From the IMG/VR virus record IMGVR_UViG_3300012920_000246, positions 1 to 24,995 of that record: a DNA stretch of 24,995 bases; one strand, written 5' to 3'. Below, piece after piece: positions 1-5,595 of this stretch. Source of the DNA: a virus. Each line of letters begins with the position of its first letter. Within the stretch, counting starts at the first letter, position 1. The notes beneath the pieces were generated by a model. It did no database searches. It was not told the DNA's origin and saw only the letters and a program-made list of their open reading frames with translations. The position numbers and the translations under genes were made by a program.

Positions 1-2
1 AG

Positions 3-131
3 AGGAAAGGTAGATTTCCACCGGAAGGTCGTGCAGACATTAATTTGCTCCACCTTGAACAATATGATGACCTCTTTAACCGGGTTCAAAAGACAGCCAG
101 AATTCTTGAAAAAAGATACAAAAAGGAGTAA
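3..131 (+). CDS. C-terminal end of an unknown upstream gene (partial)
   Basis: The window opens inside a reading frame with no stop until TAA at 129-131, giving about 42 residues rich in Arg, Lys and Glu and ending ILEKRYKKE. The stop lies 4 bases before the next gene's ATG, and the AAGGAG within its last codons serves as that gene's ribosome site, which is the usual arrangement in this window. An ATG at 31 in another frame is open into the next gene but lacks a ribosome site. The fragment is too short for a family call. A charged helical tail is all that can be said. Confidence 0.6.
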   Translation, partial: RKGRFPPEGRADINLLHLEQYDDLFNRVQKTARILEKRYKKE

Positions 132-135
132 ATCA

Positions 136-402
136 ATGACTAACGATGAAGAGTCTACGCACAATTACTTAGCGACAGTACAAGCGCAAATAAATTTACG
201 GAGGACACAAGATGAACTTGACCACAACAAAGCACAGCTAGAGTTCGCAATTGATTCGGTGGATGCACTATTGGAGAGTGCGTCTGAAAAATTACATGAC
301 ACAGGCGACTATGAGTCTACGGAATTGGACGAAGCCTGCACCCTATTGGACAAAGTCAGAGTAAAAATTGACCTGTTCAAAACTAAACAGCTTGACAGTT
401 AA
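136..402 (+). CDS. small acidic coiled-coil protein, unknown function
   Basis: This 88-residue protein starts at ATG 136, 7 bases after the strong AAGGAG at 123-128; an earlier in-frame ATG at 31 lacks such a site and overlaps the previous gene. The product is highly charged and predicted by eye to be almost entirely helical: residues about 10-60 show heptad-like spacing of Leu, Ile and Val among Glu, Asp, Lys and Gln, and there is a second helix around 65-83. It has no cysteine pairs, signal peptide or membrane segment. The sigma70 promoter of the following gene begins right at its 3' end, so it is probably the last gene of an upstream operon. I do not recognise a family. Confidence 0.75.
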   Translation: MTNDEESTHNYLATVQAQINLRRTQDELDHNKAQLEFAIDSVDALLESASEKLHDTGDYESTELDEACTLLDKVRVKIDLFKTKQLDS

Positions 403-419
403 TTTTTTATCCGTATAAT
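392..419 (+). promoter_or_regulatory. sigma70-type promoter upstream of the DUF932 gene
   Basis: TTGACA at 392-397 and TATAAT at 414-419, both perfect consensus hexamers, are separated by 16 bases. The -35 box overlaps the last codons of the preceding gene. Transcription would start near 426, giving a leader of about 35 bases before the DUF932 start at 461. Two further promoters in the window, at 14238 and 15294, share the 16-base spacer. Confidence 0.85.
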
Positions 420-431
420 TGTAAGCACAAT
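418..431. promoter_or_regulatory. candidate operator: inverted repeat ATTGT-AAGC-ACAAT
   Basis: A perfect 5-base inverted repeat with a 4-base centre overlaps the last bases of the -10 box and the expected transcription start of the promoter at 392-419. A repressor bound here would block initiation. The phage encodes small helix-turn-helix proteins nearby (1946 and 2131) that could bind it, but that link is inference. The arms are short and the region is AT-rich, so chance cannot be excluded. Confidence 0.35.
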
Positions 432-460
432 ATTATCACTTTGCTAAAGGAGCAAATGTT

Positions 461-1327
461 ATGAGCGTATATCAAGACTTTACTTCAATCCCTGCCCTTC
501 CTGTTGAACTGGACTTTGATCCAGTGCGGGAACCCCTTGTGCATAATGGGCGAAAGGTCGATGGGCATCATGCTATCATCAATCCTCTGACCGATGGGGT
601 CATGTGCGTGTCCAAGCGACAGCATAACCCCGTAAACTTCAGTCGTATGTGGGACGCCTTCCGCGAAGGCATCGAAGCATCTGGCATTGATACCTCACAA
701 ATACAAGTGAAGTTCAACAAAGCCAAAGGTAACTCAGCTTACTCAGTGGATATATTGTTCAAGAAGTATCAGTATGCACCTGCCGTGGGTGACCTACACT
801 CGATGCGCTTTCGCCTGTATGACTCACATGACATGACGTTCAAGCATCACATACAGTGTGGCTTATTCCGTTACTGGTGTAGCAATGGGTGTGCGTCTAT
901 CGCTGAGAACTTGCAGGTGGATCGTAAGCACACACTACTGGCTGATCCAGAAAAGCTAGGCACTGTCGTGGCTGATTGGCCTCAACGTCTTGAGCAAGAG
1001 GCGGAGATGTACGCAACCATGATGGGCACAGAGGTGACCAAGGAGATAGCTATAGAATTTATTCGCAAGGAAGTAGCTACGTATCGTGTTGCGTCAGGCA
1101 TCAAGATCAATGCCAAGATGGTTGAGGAAGGTGCTCGTATCTGGAATATGTACAAGAACCTCGGTGACACAGGTTACCGCCTGTTCAATGTCATGACTCA
1201 CATCGGCACACACGTCACTGGCCGGGAGGGTACAGACATGGCACGTAAGCAAGCCCGTATCGAGCAACAGGTACAGGATGTGATTGCCCGTCCTGCCTTC
1301 AAGACATTGGTAGGGATTGCGGCTTAA
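461..1327 (+). CDS. DUF932-family protein
   Basis: This 288-residue protein has an AAAGGAG ribosome site 8 bases before its ATG. The central part matches the DUF932 pattern of phage and plasmid proteins: a stretch around residues 125-150 with a Ser-His-Asp segment (YDSHDMTFK) followed by an Arg-x-x-Cys-Ser-Asn-Gly motif (RYWCSNGC). The C-terminal half is helical and charged. The family's biochemical role is not established; members are common on mobile elements near replication genes. Here the gene is a single transcription unit with a consensus promoter in front (392-419) and a strong terminator behind (1341-1369), so it is probably expressed early and at a high level. The family call is from pattern memory. 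Confidence 0.8.
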   Translation: MSVYQDFTSIPALPVELDFDPVREPLVHNGRKVDGHHAIINPLTDGVMCVSKRQHNPVNFSRMWDAFREGIEASGIDTSQIQVKFNKAKGNSAYSVDILFKKYQYAPAVGDLHSMRFRLYDSHDMTFKHHIQCGLFRYWCSNGCASIAENLQVDRKHTLLADPEKLGTVVADWPQRLEQEAEMYATMMGTEVTKEIAIEFIRKEVATYRVASGIKINAKMVEEGARIWNMYKNLGDTGYRLFNVMTHIGTHVTGREGTDMARKQARIEQQVQDVIARPAFKTLVGIAA

Positions 1328-1340
1328 TGCTTTGCTTTGG

Positions 1341-1369
1341 GGTCTGGGATTTTCCTAGACCTCTTTTTT
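1341..1369 (+). terminator. rho-independent terminator after the DUF932 gene
   Basis: GGTCTGGGA pairs with TCCTAGACC (9 base pairs, one G-U) around a TTT loop and is followed by TCTTTTTT at 1362-1369. It lies 14 bases after the DUF932 stop codon. The U-tract ends on the base before the first nucleotide of the tRNA, so the terminator and tRNA abut. Confidence 0.85.
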
Positions 1370-1444
1370 CTCAGGGTGGCAGAATGGTTATGCGGCTGAC
1401 TGCAAATCAGTTCTATGCAGGTTCGACTCCTGTCCCTGAGTCCA
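1370..1444 (+). tRNA. tRNA-Cys (anticodon GCA)
   Basis: This is a complete 75-nucleotide cloverleaf. The acceptor stem is CTCAGGG (1370-1376) with CCCTGAG (1434-1440), followed by discriminator U and an encoded CCA (1442-1444). The anticodon stem is GCTGA with TCAGT around the loop CTGCAAA (1400-1406), anticodon GCA at 1402-1404. The variable loop is TCTAT. The T stem is GCAGG with CCTGT around the loop TTCGACT. The U discriminator and GCA anticodon are the cysteine identity elements. The gene either supplements host tRNA-Cys or is kept as an integration site; an integrase lies 1.1 kb downstream. No separate promoter is seen. Confidence 0.95.
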
Positions 1445-1461
1445 ATTTATGGAGAGCATTT

Positions 1462-1605
1462 ATGTTTAAAATATATGCTTTTATTTTATTTGTGTTCGGT
1501 GCCACCGCAGGTGTCGGATATTTTATGTCGGATGAGAGTCGTAGCATCGGCTTCACTAACATTTGTGGTGAGCACAAGTATTTCTGTACGAGGAAAAAAC
1601 AATGA
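1462..1605 (+). CDS. small single-span membrane protein
   Basis: This 47-residue protein starts at ATG 1462, preceded by GGAGAG at 1451-1456; the same frame is open further upstream but only through the tRNA. Residues 2-24 form one hydrophobic segment (KIYAFILFVFGATAGVGYF), either a membrane anchor or an uncleaved signal, followed by a short polar tail with two cysteines and a basic end. Its stop overlaps the next ATG by 4 bases, so it belongs to the small-gene operon running to the integrase. I recognise no family. Confidence 0.7.
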   Translation: MFKIYAFILFVFGATAGVGYFMSDESRSIGFTNICGEHKYFCTRKKQ

Positions 1606-1814
1606 GTGATCTACACGAGCAAGCTGAAGAGCTTCGCAAGAAACGTAGCGACACATCGCTGATGAACTTTTTACAGAACAACAGAGTTTCTGTAGTCTAT
1701 TTAGGTGAGACCCGCAGTTGGGTTGCAAGGTCTCCCGATTCATTTCAGGAGGGTAGGGGCAATAGTTTGCGCTCTGCGATTGTAGATTTGGAAAGGAGAA
1801 TGAATGATAGATAA
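1602..1814 (+). CDS. small protein of unknown function (70 aa)
   Basis: The start is coupled to the previous stop through ATGA, with GAGG at 1590-1593 as ribosome site. The N-terminal 20 residues are helical and charged (EQAEELRKKR). The middle, around residues 28-52, looks like a small beta-sheet (VSVVYLGETRSWVARS). A final helix, SLRSAIVDLERRM, resembles those in small phage accessory proteins that modify substrates or bind a partner. There is no zinc ligand or membrane segment. The function is unknown. Confidence 0.7.
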   Translation: MSDLHEQAEELRKKRSDTSLMNFLQNNRVSVVYLGETRSWVARSPDSFQEGRGNSLRSAIVDLERRMNDR

Positions 1815-1956
1815 TGTAGGTTGGGAGGTTCACTGCCTAAAGTGTGATCACGTCTACCCTGAGACGTGGCCGTTGGCTCGGTCTTGTTCACATTGTGACA
1901 ACAGGGATATGGATCAAACAGTTTATTTACAACAGGAGCATAGTGATGAAAGCTAG
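1804..1956 (+). CDS. zinc-ribbon mini-protein (50 aa)
   Basis: This short gene starts at ATG 1804, inside the end of the previous gene and behind AAAGGAGA at 1792-1799, and stops at TAG 1954-1956. The 50-residue product has the knuckles C11-x2-C14 and C28-x2-C31, the classic four-cysteine zinc ribbon, then a polar tail. Such mini-ribbons often bind nucleic acid or a polymerase subunit, but the target is unknown. It overlaps the next gene by 11 bases. It is one of three short CxxC/CxxC proteins in the window (also at 4540 and 13982). Confidence 0.75.
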   Translation: MIDNVGWEVHCLKCDHVYPETWPLARSCSHCDNRDMDQTVYLQQEHSDES

Positions 1957-2134
1957 AGCTAACGTCTTACTACTTAACGCAGACGAAATTCGTGTCCTTC
2001 TTGCAGACCGCAAGCTATCAATGGTAGCTCGCAAAACTGGTATCCCATACGGGAATGTTCTTAATATCGCTAGGGGTATTATCAAAAAACCTAACTATCA
2101 GGACATGGATGCATTGCGAGAATATTTCTCATGA
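1946..2134 (+). CDS. small helix-turn-helix protein
   Basis: This 62-residue protein starts at ATG 1946, seven bases after AGGAG at 1934-1938, and overlaps the zinc-ribbon gene. Residues about 15-45 read as a helix-turn-helix: EIRVLLADRKLSMVARKTG, a turn with Pro-Tyr-Gly, then the recognition helix NVLNIARGI, as in Cro/C1-type and transposase-type DNA-binding folds. With almost nothing outside the DNA-binding unit it fits a small Cro-like repressor or excisionase-type regulator. Its place upstream of the integrase supports a regulatory role, which is inference. Confidence 0.7.
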   Translation: MKARANVLLLNADEIRVLLADRKLSMVARKTGIPYGNVLNIARGIIKKPNYQDMDALREYFS

Positions 2135-2355
2135 CAGTAGACCGTAAACATTACAGTGTTTACGCCCGTGACGCCCGCCATGAGTGGGCGCATGGGGAAA
2201 AGCACTACAGGGCAAAGCTCACTGAAGATGATGTGCGTCTGATTCGTGAGTTATCAAAAACACTAACTAACCGTGAGATTGCAGGTAAGTTTGATGTATC
2301 TCATCATTGCATTCATCAGGTTAATACGTACAAAACATGGAGACATGTGAGATAA
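2131..2355 (+). CDS. helix-turn-helix protein
   Basis: This 74-residue protein is coupled to the previous gene by an ATGA overlap. The C-terminal half, residues about 30-70, is a clear helix-turn-helix: KLTEDDVRLIRELSKTLTNR, then EIAGKFDVSHHCIHQV, then a closing aromatic-basic segment (YKTWRHV). This arrangement is the one found in the DNA-binding tails of phage HNH endonucleases and in free-standing phage regulators; no HNH residues are present here. Probably a small DNA-binding regulator. Target unknown. Confidence 0.7.
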   Translation: MTVDRKHYSVYARDARHEWAHGEKHYRAKLTEDDVRLIRELSKTLTNREIAGKFDVSHHCIHQVNTYKTWRHVR

Positions 2356-2357
2356 CT

Positions 2358-2549
2358 ATGTACCACACTAGACCAATTAAAACTTATGATCTTCTTACCG
2401 CATTGATTGATCGGGTCTCCGATGATCTTGTGGATGTGGATAAAGTTTATGATGAAGTGTTTAGTAATTCAAAGAGGGCTGACAAACGAAAATTGTTTGT
2501 GGCCCTTTCTGAGTTTAAAGATGCTTATCTGGAGAATCGCGATGGCTAA
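2358..2549 (+). CDS. small acidic protein of unknown function
   Basis: The chosen start is ATG 2358, just after the previous stop at 2355, giving 63 residues; an in-frame ATG at 2337 would add seven residues but lies inside the previous gene and has no better ribosome site. The product is helical, with alternating acidic and basic residues (VDVDKVYDEVF, SKRADKRKLF). No motif is recognisable. The last codons overlap the integrase start by 8 bases, implying translational coupling to the integrase. Confidence 0.6.
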   Translation: MYHTRPIKTYDLLTALIDRVSDDLVDVDKVYDEVFSNSKRADKRKLFVALSEFKDAYLENRDG

Positions 2550-3429
2550 ACGTATACATCAACCCTTTGAGGAGCTAGTGTCTTTGTACCTTGGCTCTAA
2601 CGAATTCAATAACTTAGCGCAAACAACTAGAAACCAGTACAAGTATTGGCTACGCCTTGCGTCAGAAAATTTACCTGCGGATATTGACTACCAAAAAATT
2701 ACTGGAGCTACTGCTAACTCTGCCTTTGACGCTATTGACAAAAGCATGGGGACCGTGTTGGCCAATCGTGTGCTTGCTGTGTGCCGCAGGCTGTACAGCT
2801 ATGCTATACGCATGGATCTTATTGACACGAACCCTTGGCGTAAGGTGAAGTCTAAGAGGGAGGAGGCACGTAGAATTGTTTGGACACCAGAGCAAGTGTC
2901 TAGTTTTTTGAGCACTGCTTACTCTGAGTGGGAGACACGTTCAATTGGACTCATTGCACAGATGTGCTACGAGTGGTGTCAACGTGTAGGTGACATGCGT
3001 CTGTTGACGTGGGATGCTATCAACTTTGAAGAGCAGTATGTAAAACTGGTTCAGTCAAAGCGCAGGGCACAAGTCAAGATTCCTATCAGCAACAATCTAT
3101 TTAACATGCTTCAACAGCAGAATGGTGCGTTCGACTTTCAGGATTACGTAGCACCCAGCATTACAGGTAGTATGAAACCGTATGACCTGTATCAGATATC
3201 ACGTTGGGTGAACAAGGTGAAGAGCCGTGCAGGATTACCCGACGAACTACGCCTCGCAGACTTACGTAGAACAGGCACAACGGAAATGGTTGAGGCGGGA
3301 GTACCTATGCCCCAGATCATGGCAGTCACCGGACACAGCACTCCTGCTTCGGTCATGCCGTATATGAAAAATAGTTTGACAAGCGCGAGTGAGGCCTGTA
3401 CGCTCCGCTCTGTCCACACCGGCAAATGA
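2542..3429 (+). CDS. int: tyrosine recombinase / phage integrase
   Basis: This 295-residue protein starts at ATG 2542 behind GGAG at 2531-2534. Residues about 8-105 form the SAM-like core-binding domain and about 110-290 the catalytic domain. Catalytic residues are Arg148 (CQRVGDMRLLTW), Lys173 (QSKRR), Arg242 (ADLRRTG), His265 (GHSTPAS) and the nucleophile Tyr274 (MPYMKN). The first His of the usual HxxR box is Ala239. The length is normal for a phage integrase without an extra arm-binding domain. It should integrate phage DNA by recombination between attP and attB, so the phage is probably temperate or recently descended from a temperate one. No att core was identified with confidence; the tRNA-Cys at 1370 is a candidate. 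Confidence 0.9.
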   Translation: MAKRIHQPFEELVSLYLGSNEFNNLAQTTRNQYKYWLRLASENLPADIDYQKITGATANSAFDAIDKSMGTVLANRVLAVCRRLYSYAIRMDLIDTNPWRKVKSKREEARRIVWTPEQVSSFLSTAYSEWETRSIGLIAQMCYEWCQRVGDMRLLTWDAINFEEQYVKLVQSKRRAQVKIPISNNLFNMLQQQNGAFDFQDYVAPSITGSMKPYDLYQISRWVNKVKSRAGLPDELRLADLRRTGTTEMVEAGVPMPQIMAVTGHSTPASVMPYMKNSLTSASEACTLRSVHTGK

Positions 3430-3449
3430 ACCATTAAAGGGAGCACAGT

Positions 3450-4235
3450 ATGTCAAGTCCTATTGTAGCCAAGCTTATTGATTCATTAAATCTTGATGAA
3501 GGACAAACGTACCGGGGCGACTGTCCTGTATGTTTAGGTAAAAATACTTTCACCGTGTCCCGCAATATGTACAGCATCTTATACAACTGCTACAAGAATA
3601 CCTGCCGTCTTTCTGGCGTGGAGAATACAAGCATGGAAGTATCGACAATAGAAGACATTCTAGCTGACGACATTGCACATCAATCCGAGCAAGAGTTATT
3701 TACTTTTGCGATACCTCCTCACCTTGTGCATTACCCGGATGTACAAAACCCCATATACCCTGCCTTCTTGAGGCGGTACGACATAGACCCACAAGATGTG
3801 TTCTATGACATACGCCAAGATCGTTTGGTATTTCTTGTGGTGCATAAGAATGGGGAGTTAGTTGATGCAGTTGGCAGATCGTTGAATGGTAGAAAACCCA
3901 AGTGGTTACGCTACGCTTCGTCCCCTGTTCCGTACGTGCATGGGCATAACCCTGACACCGTTGTGATTGTTGAAGATGCAATAAGTGCCTACGTTATAGG
4001 CACATTGTACCCACACAAATGTGTATGCCTAGCTTTGTTAGGTACAAACCTCACACCCTTCCACAAACAGTACATAAAAAAGCATTACGACAATGTGATT
4101 GTTGCACTTGACCCCGATGCTTTGATTAAGGCTATTGACATCGCCAATGAGCTAAATGGTAAAGTTTTAGGCTTAATGGATGATTTAAAATATAAGTTAT
4201 CAGAGGACTTACAAGCTCTAGAGGAGATGTTATAA
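3450..4235 (+). CDS. DNA primase with zinc finger and TOPRIM domain
   Basis: This 261-residue protein has AAAGGGAG ahead of its ATG. The N-terminal zinc-binding module has C25-x2-C28 and C47-x4-C52 (T7 gp4 has CxxC in both positions). A central region at 85-165 leads to a TOPRIM domain with the Glu motif VVIVEDAISA (Glu175) and the Asp pair VALDPDA (Asp221, Asp223) that binds Mg2+. It should synthesise RNA primers for lagging-strand replication. Unlike T7 gp4 it has no helicase domain; the helicase is a separate gene at 5592. The protein ends about 40 residues after the TOPRIM Asp motif. Confidence 0.85.
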   Translation: MSSPIVAKLIDSLNLDEGQTYRGDCPVCLGKNTFTVSRNMYSILYNCYKNTCRLSGVENTSMEVSTIEDILADDIAHQSEQELFTFAIPPHLVHYPDVQNPIYPAFLRRYDIDPQDVFYDIRQDRLVFLVVHKNGELVDAVGRSLNGRKPKWLRYASSPVPYVHGHNPDTVVIVEDAISAYVIGTLYPHKCVCLALLGTNLTPFHKQYIKKHYDNVIVALDPDALIKAIDIANELNGKVLGLMDDLKYKLSEDLQALEEML

Positions 4236-4553
4236 ATGAAAAGTACACGATGGCCCCAAGCTAGAATTGATAAGCTGGTCGCTCTGTATAGAGACGGTGT
4301 AATATTAGATGATATTGCAGAGGCGCTTGACACTCCCGTGACGACTATTAAATCTCGGATAAGAGTCATACGTGAAGAATATAATTTACCATACCGTGAT
4401 CCGAAAGAAGTTCAGCGCAAGGCAAGACCCAGAAATACTGTTACCAGTTACGATAAAAGGTGGAGTGGGCCTATTCCACGTGGGCATTGGATAATTACCC
4501 GAAAGTGGGAGCTTACTGACGAACAGAGGGAGGCGCTAAATGCAGAAGATTAA
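4236..4553 (+). CDS. helix-turn-helix DNA-binding protein
   Basis: This 105-residue protein starts directly after the primase stop, with GAGGAG at 4221-4226 as its ribosome site. Residues 4-45 resemble a Myb/GcrA-type or sigma-region-4-type helix-turn-helix: WPQARIDKLVALYRDG, a turn, DDIAEALDTP, then the recognition helix TTIKSRIRVI. The C-terminal half is basic and tryptophan-rich with no known motif. It could regulate replication genes or recruit host polymerase, but there is no direct evidence for either. It overlaps the next small gene by 14 bases. Confidence 0.75.
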   Translation: MKSTRWPQARIDKLVALYRDGVILDDIAEALDTPVTTIKSRIRVIREEYNLPYRDPKEVQRKARPRNTVTSYDKRWSGPIPRGHWIITRKWELTDEQREALNAED

Positions 4554-4677
4554 ATGTAATTACTGCGACAAACGTGCAGACGCAAAAGTAGGCGACACCC
4601 CGGAGTACTTGTGTGCGGAGTGCTGGTTAAAATTTTACAAGGAAAAAAGTCATGAGAAAGGTTTTAGAGTTTCTTAA
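4540..4677 (+). CDS. zinc-finger mini-protein (45 aa)
   Basis: This gene is nested between two others: ATG 4540 lies behind an excellent AGGGAGG at 4527-4533 and inside the end of the previous gene, and the stop is TAA 4675-4677. The 45-residue product carries C6-x2-C9 and C25-x2-C28 followed by Trp and a basic tail, a minimal four-cysteine zinc finger. Its 3' end overlaps the following membrane-protein gene by 26 bases. Function unknown; the strong ribosome site argues that it is translated. Confidence 0.75.
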   Translation: MQKIKCNYCDKRADAKVGDTPEYLCAECWLKFYKEKSHEKGFRVS

Positions 4678-4930
4678 TCCGTCATACAATGCCTTACGTA
4701 ATTCACCACCCGAATGGAAGTTTTTAGCTTCAATTATACTTGCAACTTTTTGGTGCTTAGCATTTGGCATACTAACCGGAGAATTGTTGTTTATAGGTCA
4801 TAGTATCCTTGGACATTACGCTCTACTCTTATGTGTGTTTCTGACATGGGCTGTGTTTAGGATTACACACAAGGTCTATGACGTTACGCCATCGAACAAA
4901 GTTAAATGGGATTTAGAAAAGGAGGCTTAA
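4652..4930 (+). CDS. two-span membrane protein of unknown function
   Basis: This 92-residue protein is preceded by GGAAAAAA. It has a cytoplasm-like N-terminus (MRKVLEFLNPSYNALRNSPP) and two hydrophobic segments at about 24-46 and 50-70, followed by a charged C-terminal tail of about 22 residues. The topology suggests an inner-membrane hairpin with both ends inside. It is in the replication block, not next to the lysis genes, so a holin role is unlikely; phages do carry small membrane proteins that modify host metabolism or exclude other phages. I recognise no family. Confidence 0.7.
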   Translation: MRKVLEFLNPSYNALRNSPPEWKFLASIILATFWCLAFGILTGELLFIGHSILGHYALLLCVFLTWAVFRITHKVYDVTPSNKVKWDLEKEA

Positions 4931-5170
4931 ATGAGTAAAGTTCCGTATGTCGAACGTGCCTATGGTAGCACGGGACTTACAGGTGAGTGCGCTTACCTGT
5001 GGTCATTGTTCCTAGCCAATGAGGCTGAGATGGCTAATGACATTGTCAATTACGATAAGTTCAAAGCTATGGCTGAACAGCTAGCACCTAAAATCGGCCT
5101 GCCTGTGCCTGCTAGTGTGCATTACCCGGCTCTTGAAGAAGAGATTCGTAAGTACCACACTCAGGAGTAG
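4931..5170 (+). CDS. small soluble protein of unknown function (79 aa)
   Basis: The start follows the previous stop immediately and has the strong site AAAAGGAGG at 4917-4925. The product is soluble, mostly helical and slightly acidic, with a central helix (DKFKAMAEQLAPKIG) and a C-terminal helix (ALEEEIRKYH). It has one Cys and no metal or nucleotide motif. It is part of the run of accessory genes between primase and helicase. No family recognised. Confidence 0.75.
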   Translation: MSKVPYVERAYGSTGLTGECAYLWSLFLANEAEMANDIVNYDKFKAMAEQLAPKIGLPVPASVHYPALEEEIRKYHTQE

Positions 5171-5176
5171 GGTTAT

Positions 5177-5344
5177 ATGATTTACCTTTATGATGTATAC
5201 TATCATCAGAAGTTGGTCATTCGTAATGTTCGTGCGATAAGCGAGCAAGATGCGATTGATCAGGTTTACATGAGAGACCGTAACGCTTCAGCGTCTGCGT
5301 ACACTGGAAGGGAAAGGTCAAACTATAGGGCAGTTAAGAAATGA
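5177..5344 (+). CDS. small protein of unknown function (55 aa)
   Basis: ATG 5177 follows GGAGTAGGG at 5164-5172; the stop TGA 5342-5344 overlaps the next ATG by 4 bases. The 55-residue product starts with a beta-strand-like MIYLYDVYYHQK, then VIRNVRAISEQDAIDQVYM, a pattern like small phage proteins with a beta-alpha fold, and ends in a basic Ser/Arg-rich tail. No motif is recognised. It qualifies as a gene by its ribosome site and coupling on both sides. Confidence 0.65.
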   Translation: MIYLYDVYYHQKLVIRNVRAISEQDAIDQVYMRDRNASASAYTGRERSNYRAVKK

Positions 5345-5595
5345 AAGAAGAAGCATGGGAAATTGTAATAACGACAGAAGCTCCTCGCATCGGCTCTGGG
5401 TATCGACTTGTCAGAGCAAAGCACGGCAGAAAGTGGACATATATAACCACCTTGTGGGGTGACGGGCGCACAAAACTTTCTAAGAGTGAGTGGAATAAAA
5501 TTAAAAAGCGGCAACAGCTTTGTATGAAAGAAGTGAATAAAGGTTTGCGCAAGGCAAATAAAAAGTTGTTTCCTCGATCATGGAGAAGTAAATGA
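5341..5595 (+). CDS. small basic protein of unknown function (84 aa)
   Basis: The protein is coupled to both neighbours by ATGA overlaps (5341-5344 and 5592-5595). Its 84 residues are strongly basic, especially from residue 40 on (SEWNKIKKRQ, KEVNKGLRKANKKLF, RSWRSK), with a beta-rich N-terminal part (EIVITTEAP, YRLVRAKHGRKW). The basic charge and tight link to the helicase suggest nucleic-acid binding, perhaps as a helicase or replisome accessory; this is inference from charge and context. No family recognised. Confidence 0.7.
   Translation: MKEEAWEIVITTEAPRIGSGYRLVRAKHGRKWTYITTLWGDGRTKLSKSEWNKIKKRQQLCMKEVNKGLRKANKKLFPRSWRSK

Noticed and set aside
31-135. Longer form of the first complete gene starting at ATG 31.
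   Set aside because: No ribosome site at 31, and the ATG at 136 has AAGGAG at the right distance; the upstream stretch is coding in another frame.
4652-4930. Two-span membrane protein considered as a holin.
   Set aside because: It lies in the replication block far from the endolysin, and a better holin is adjacent to the endolysin at 24448.
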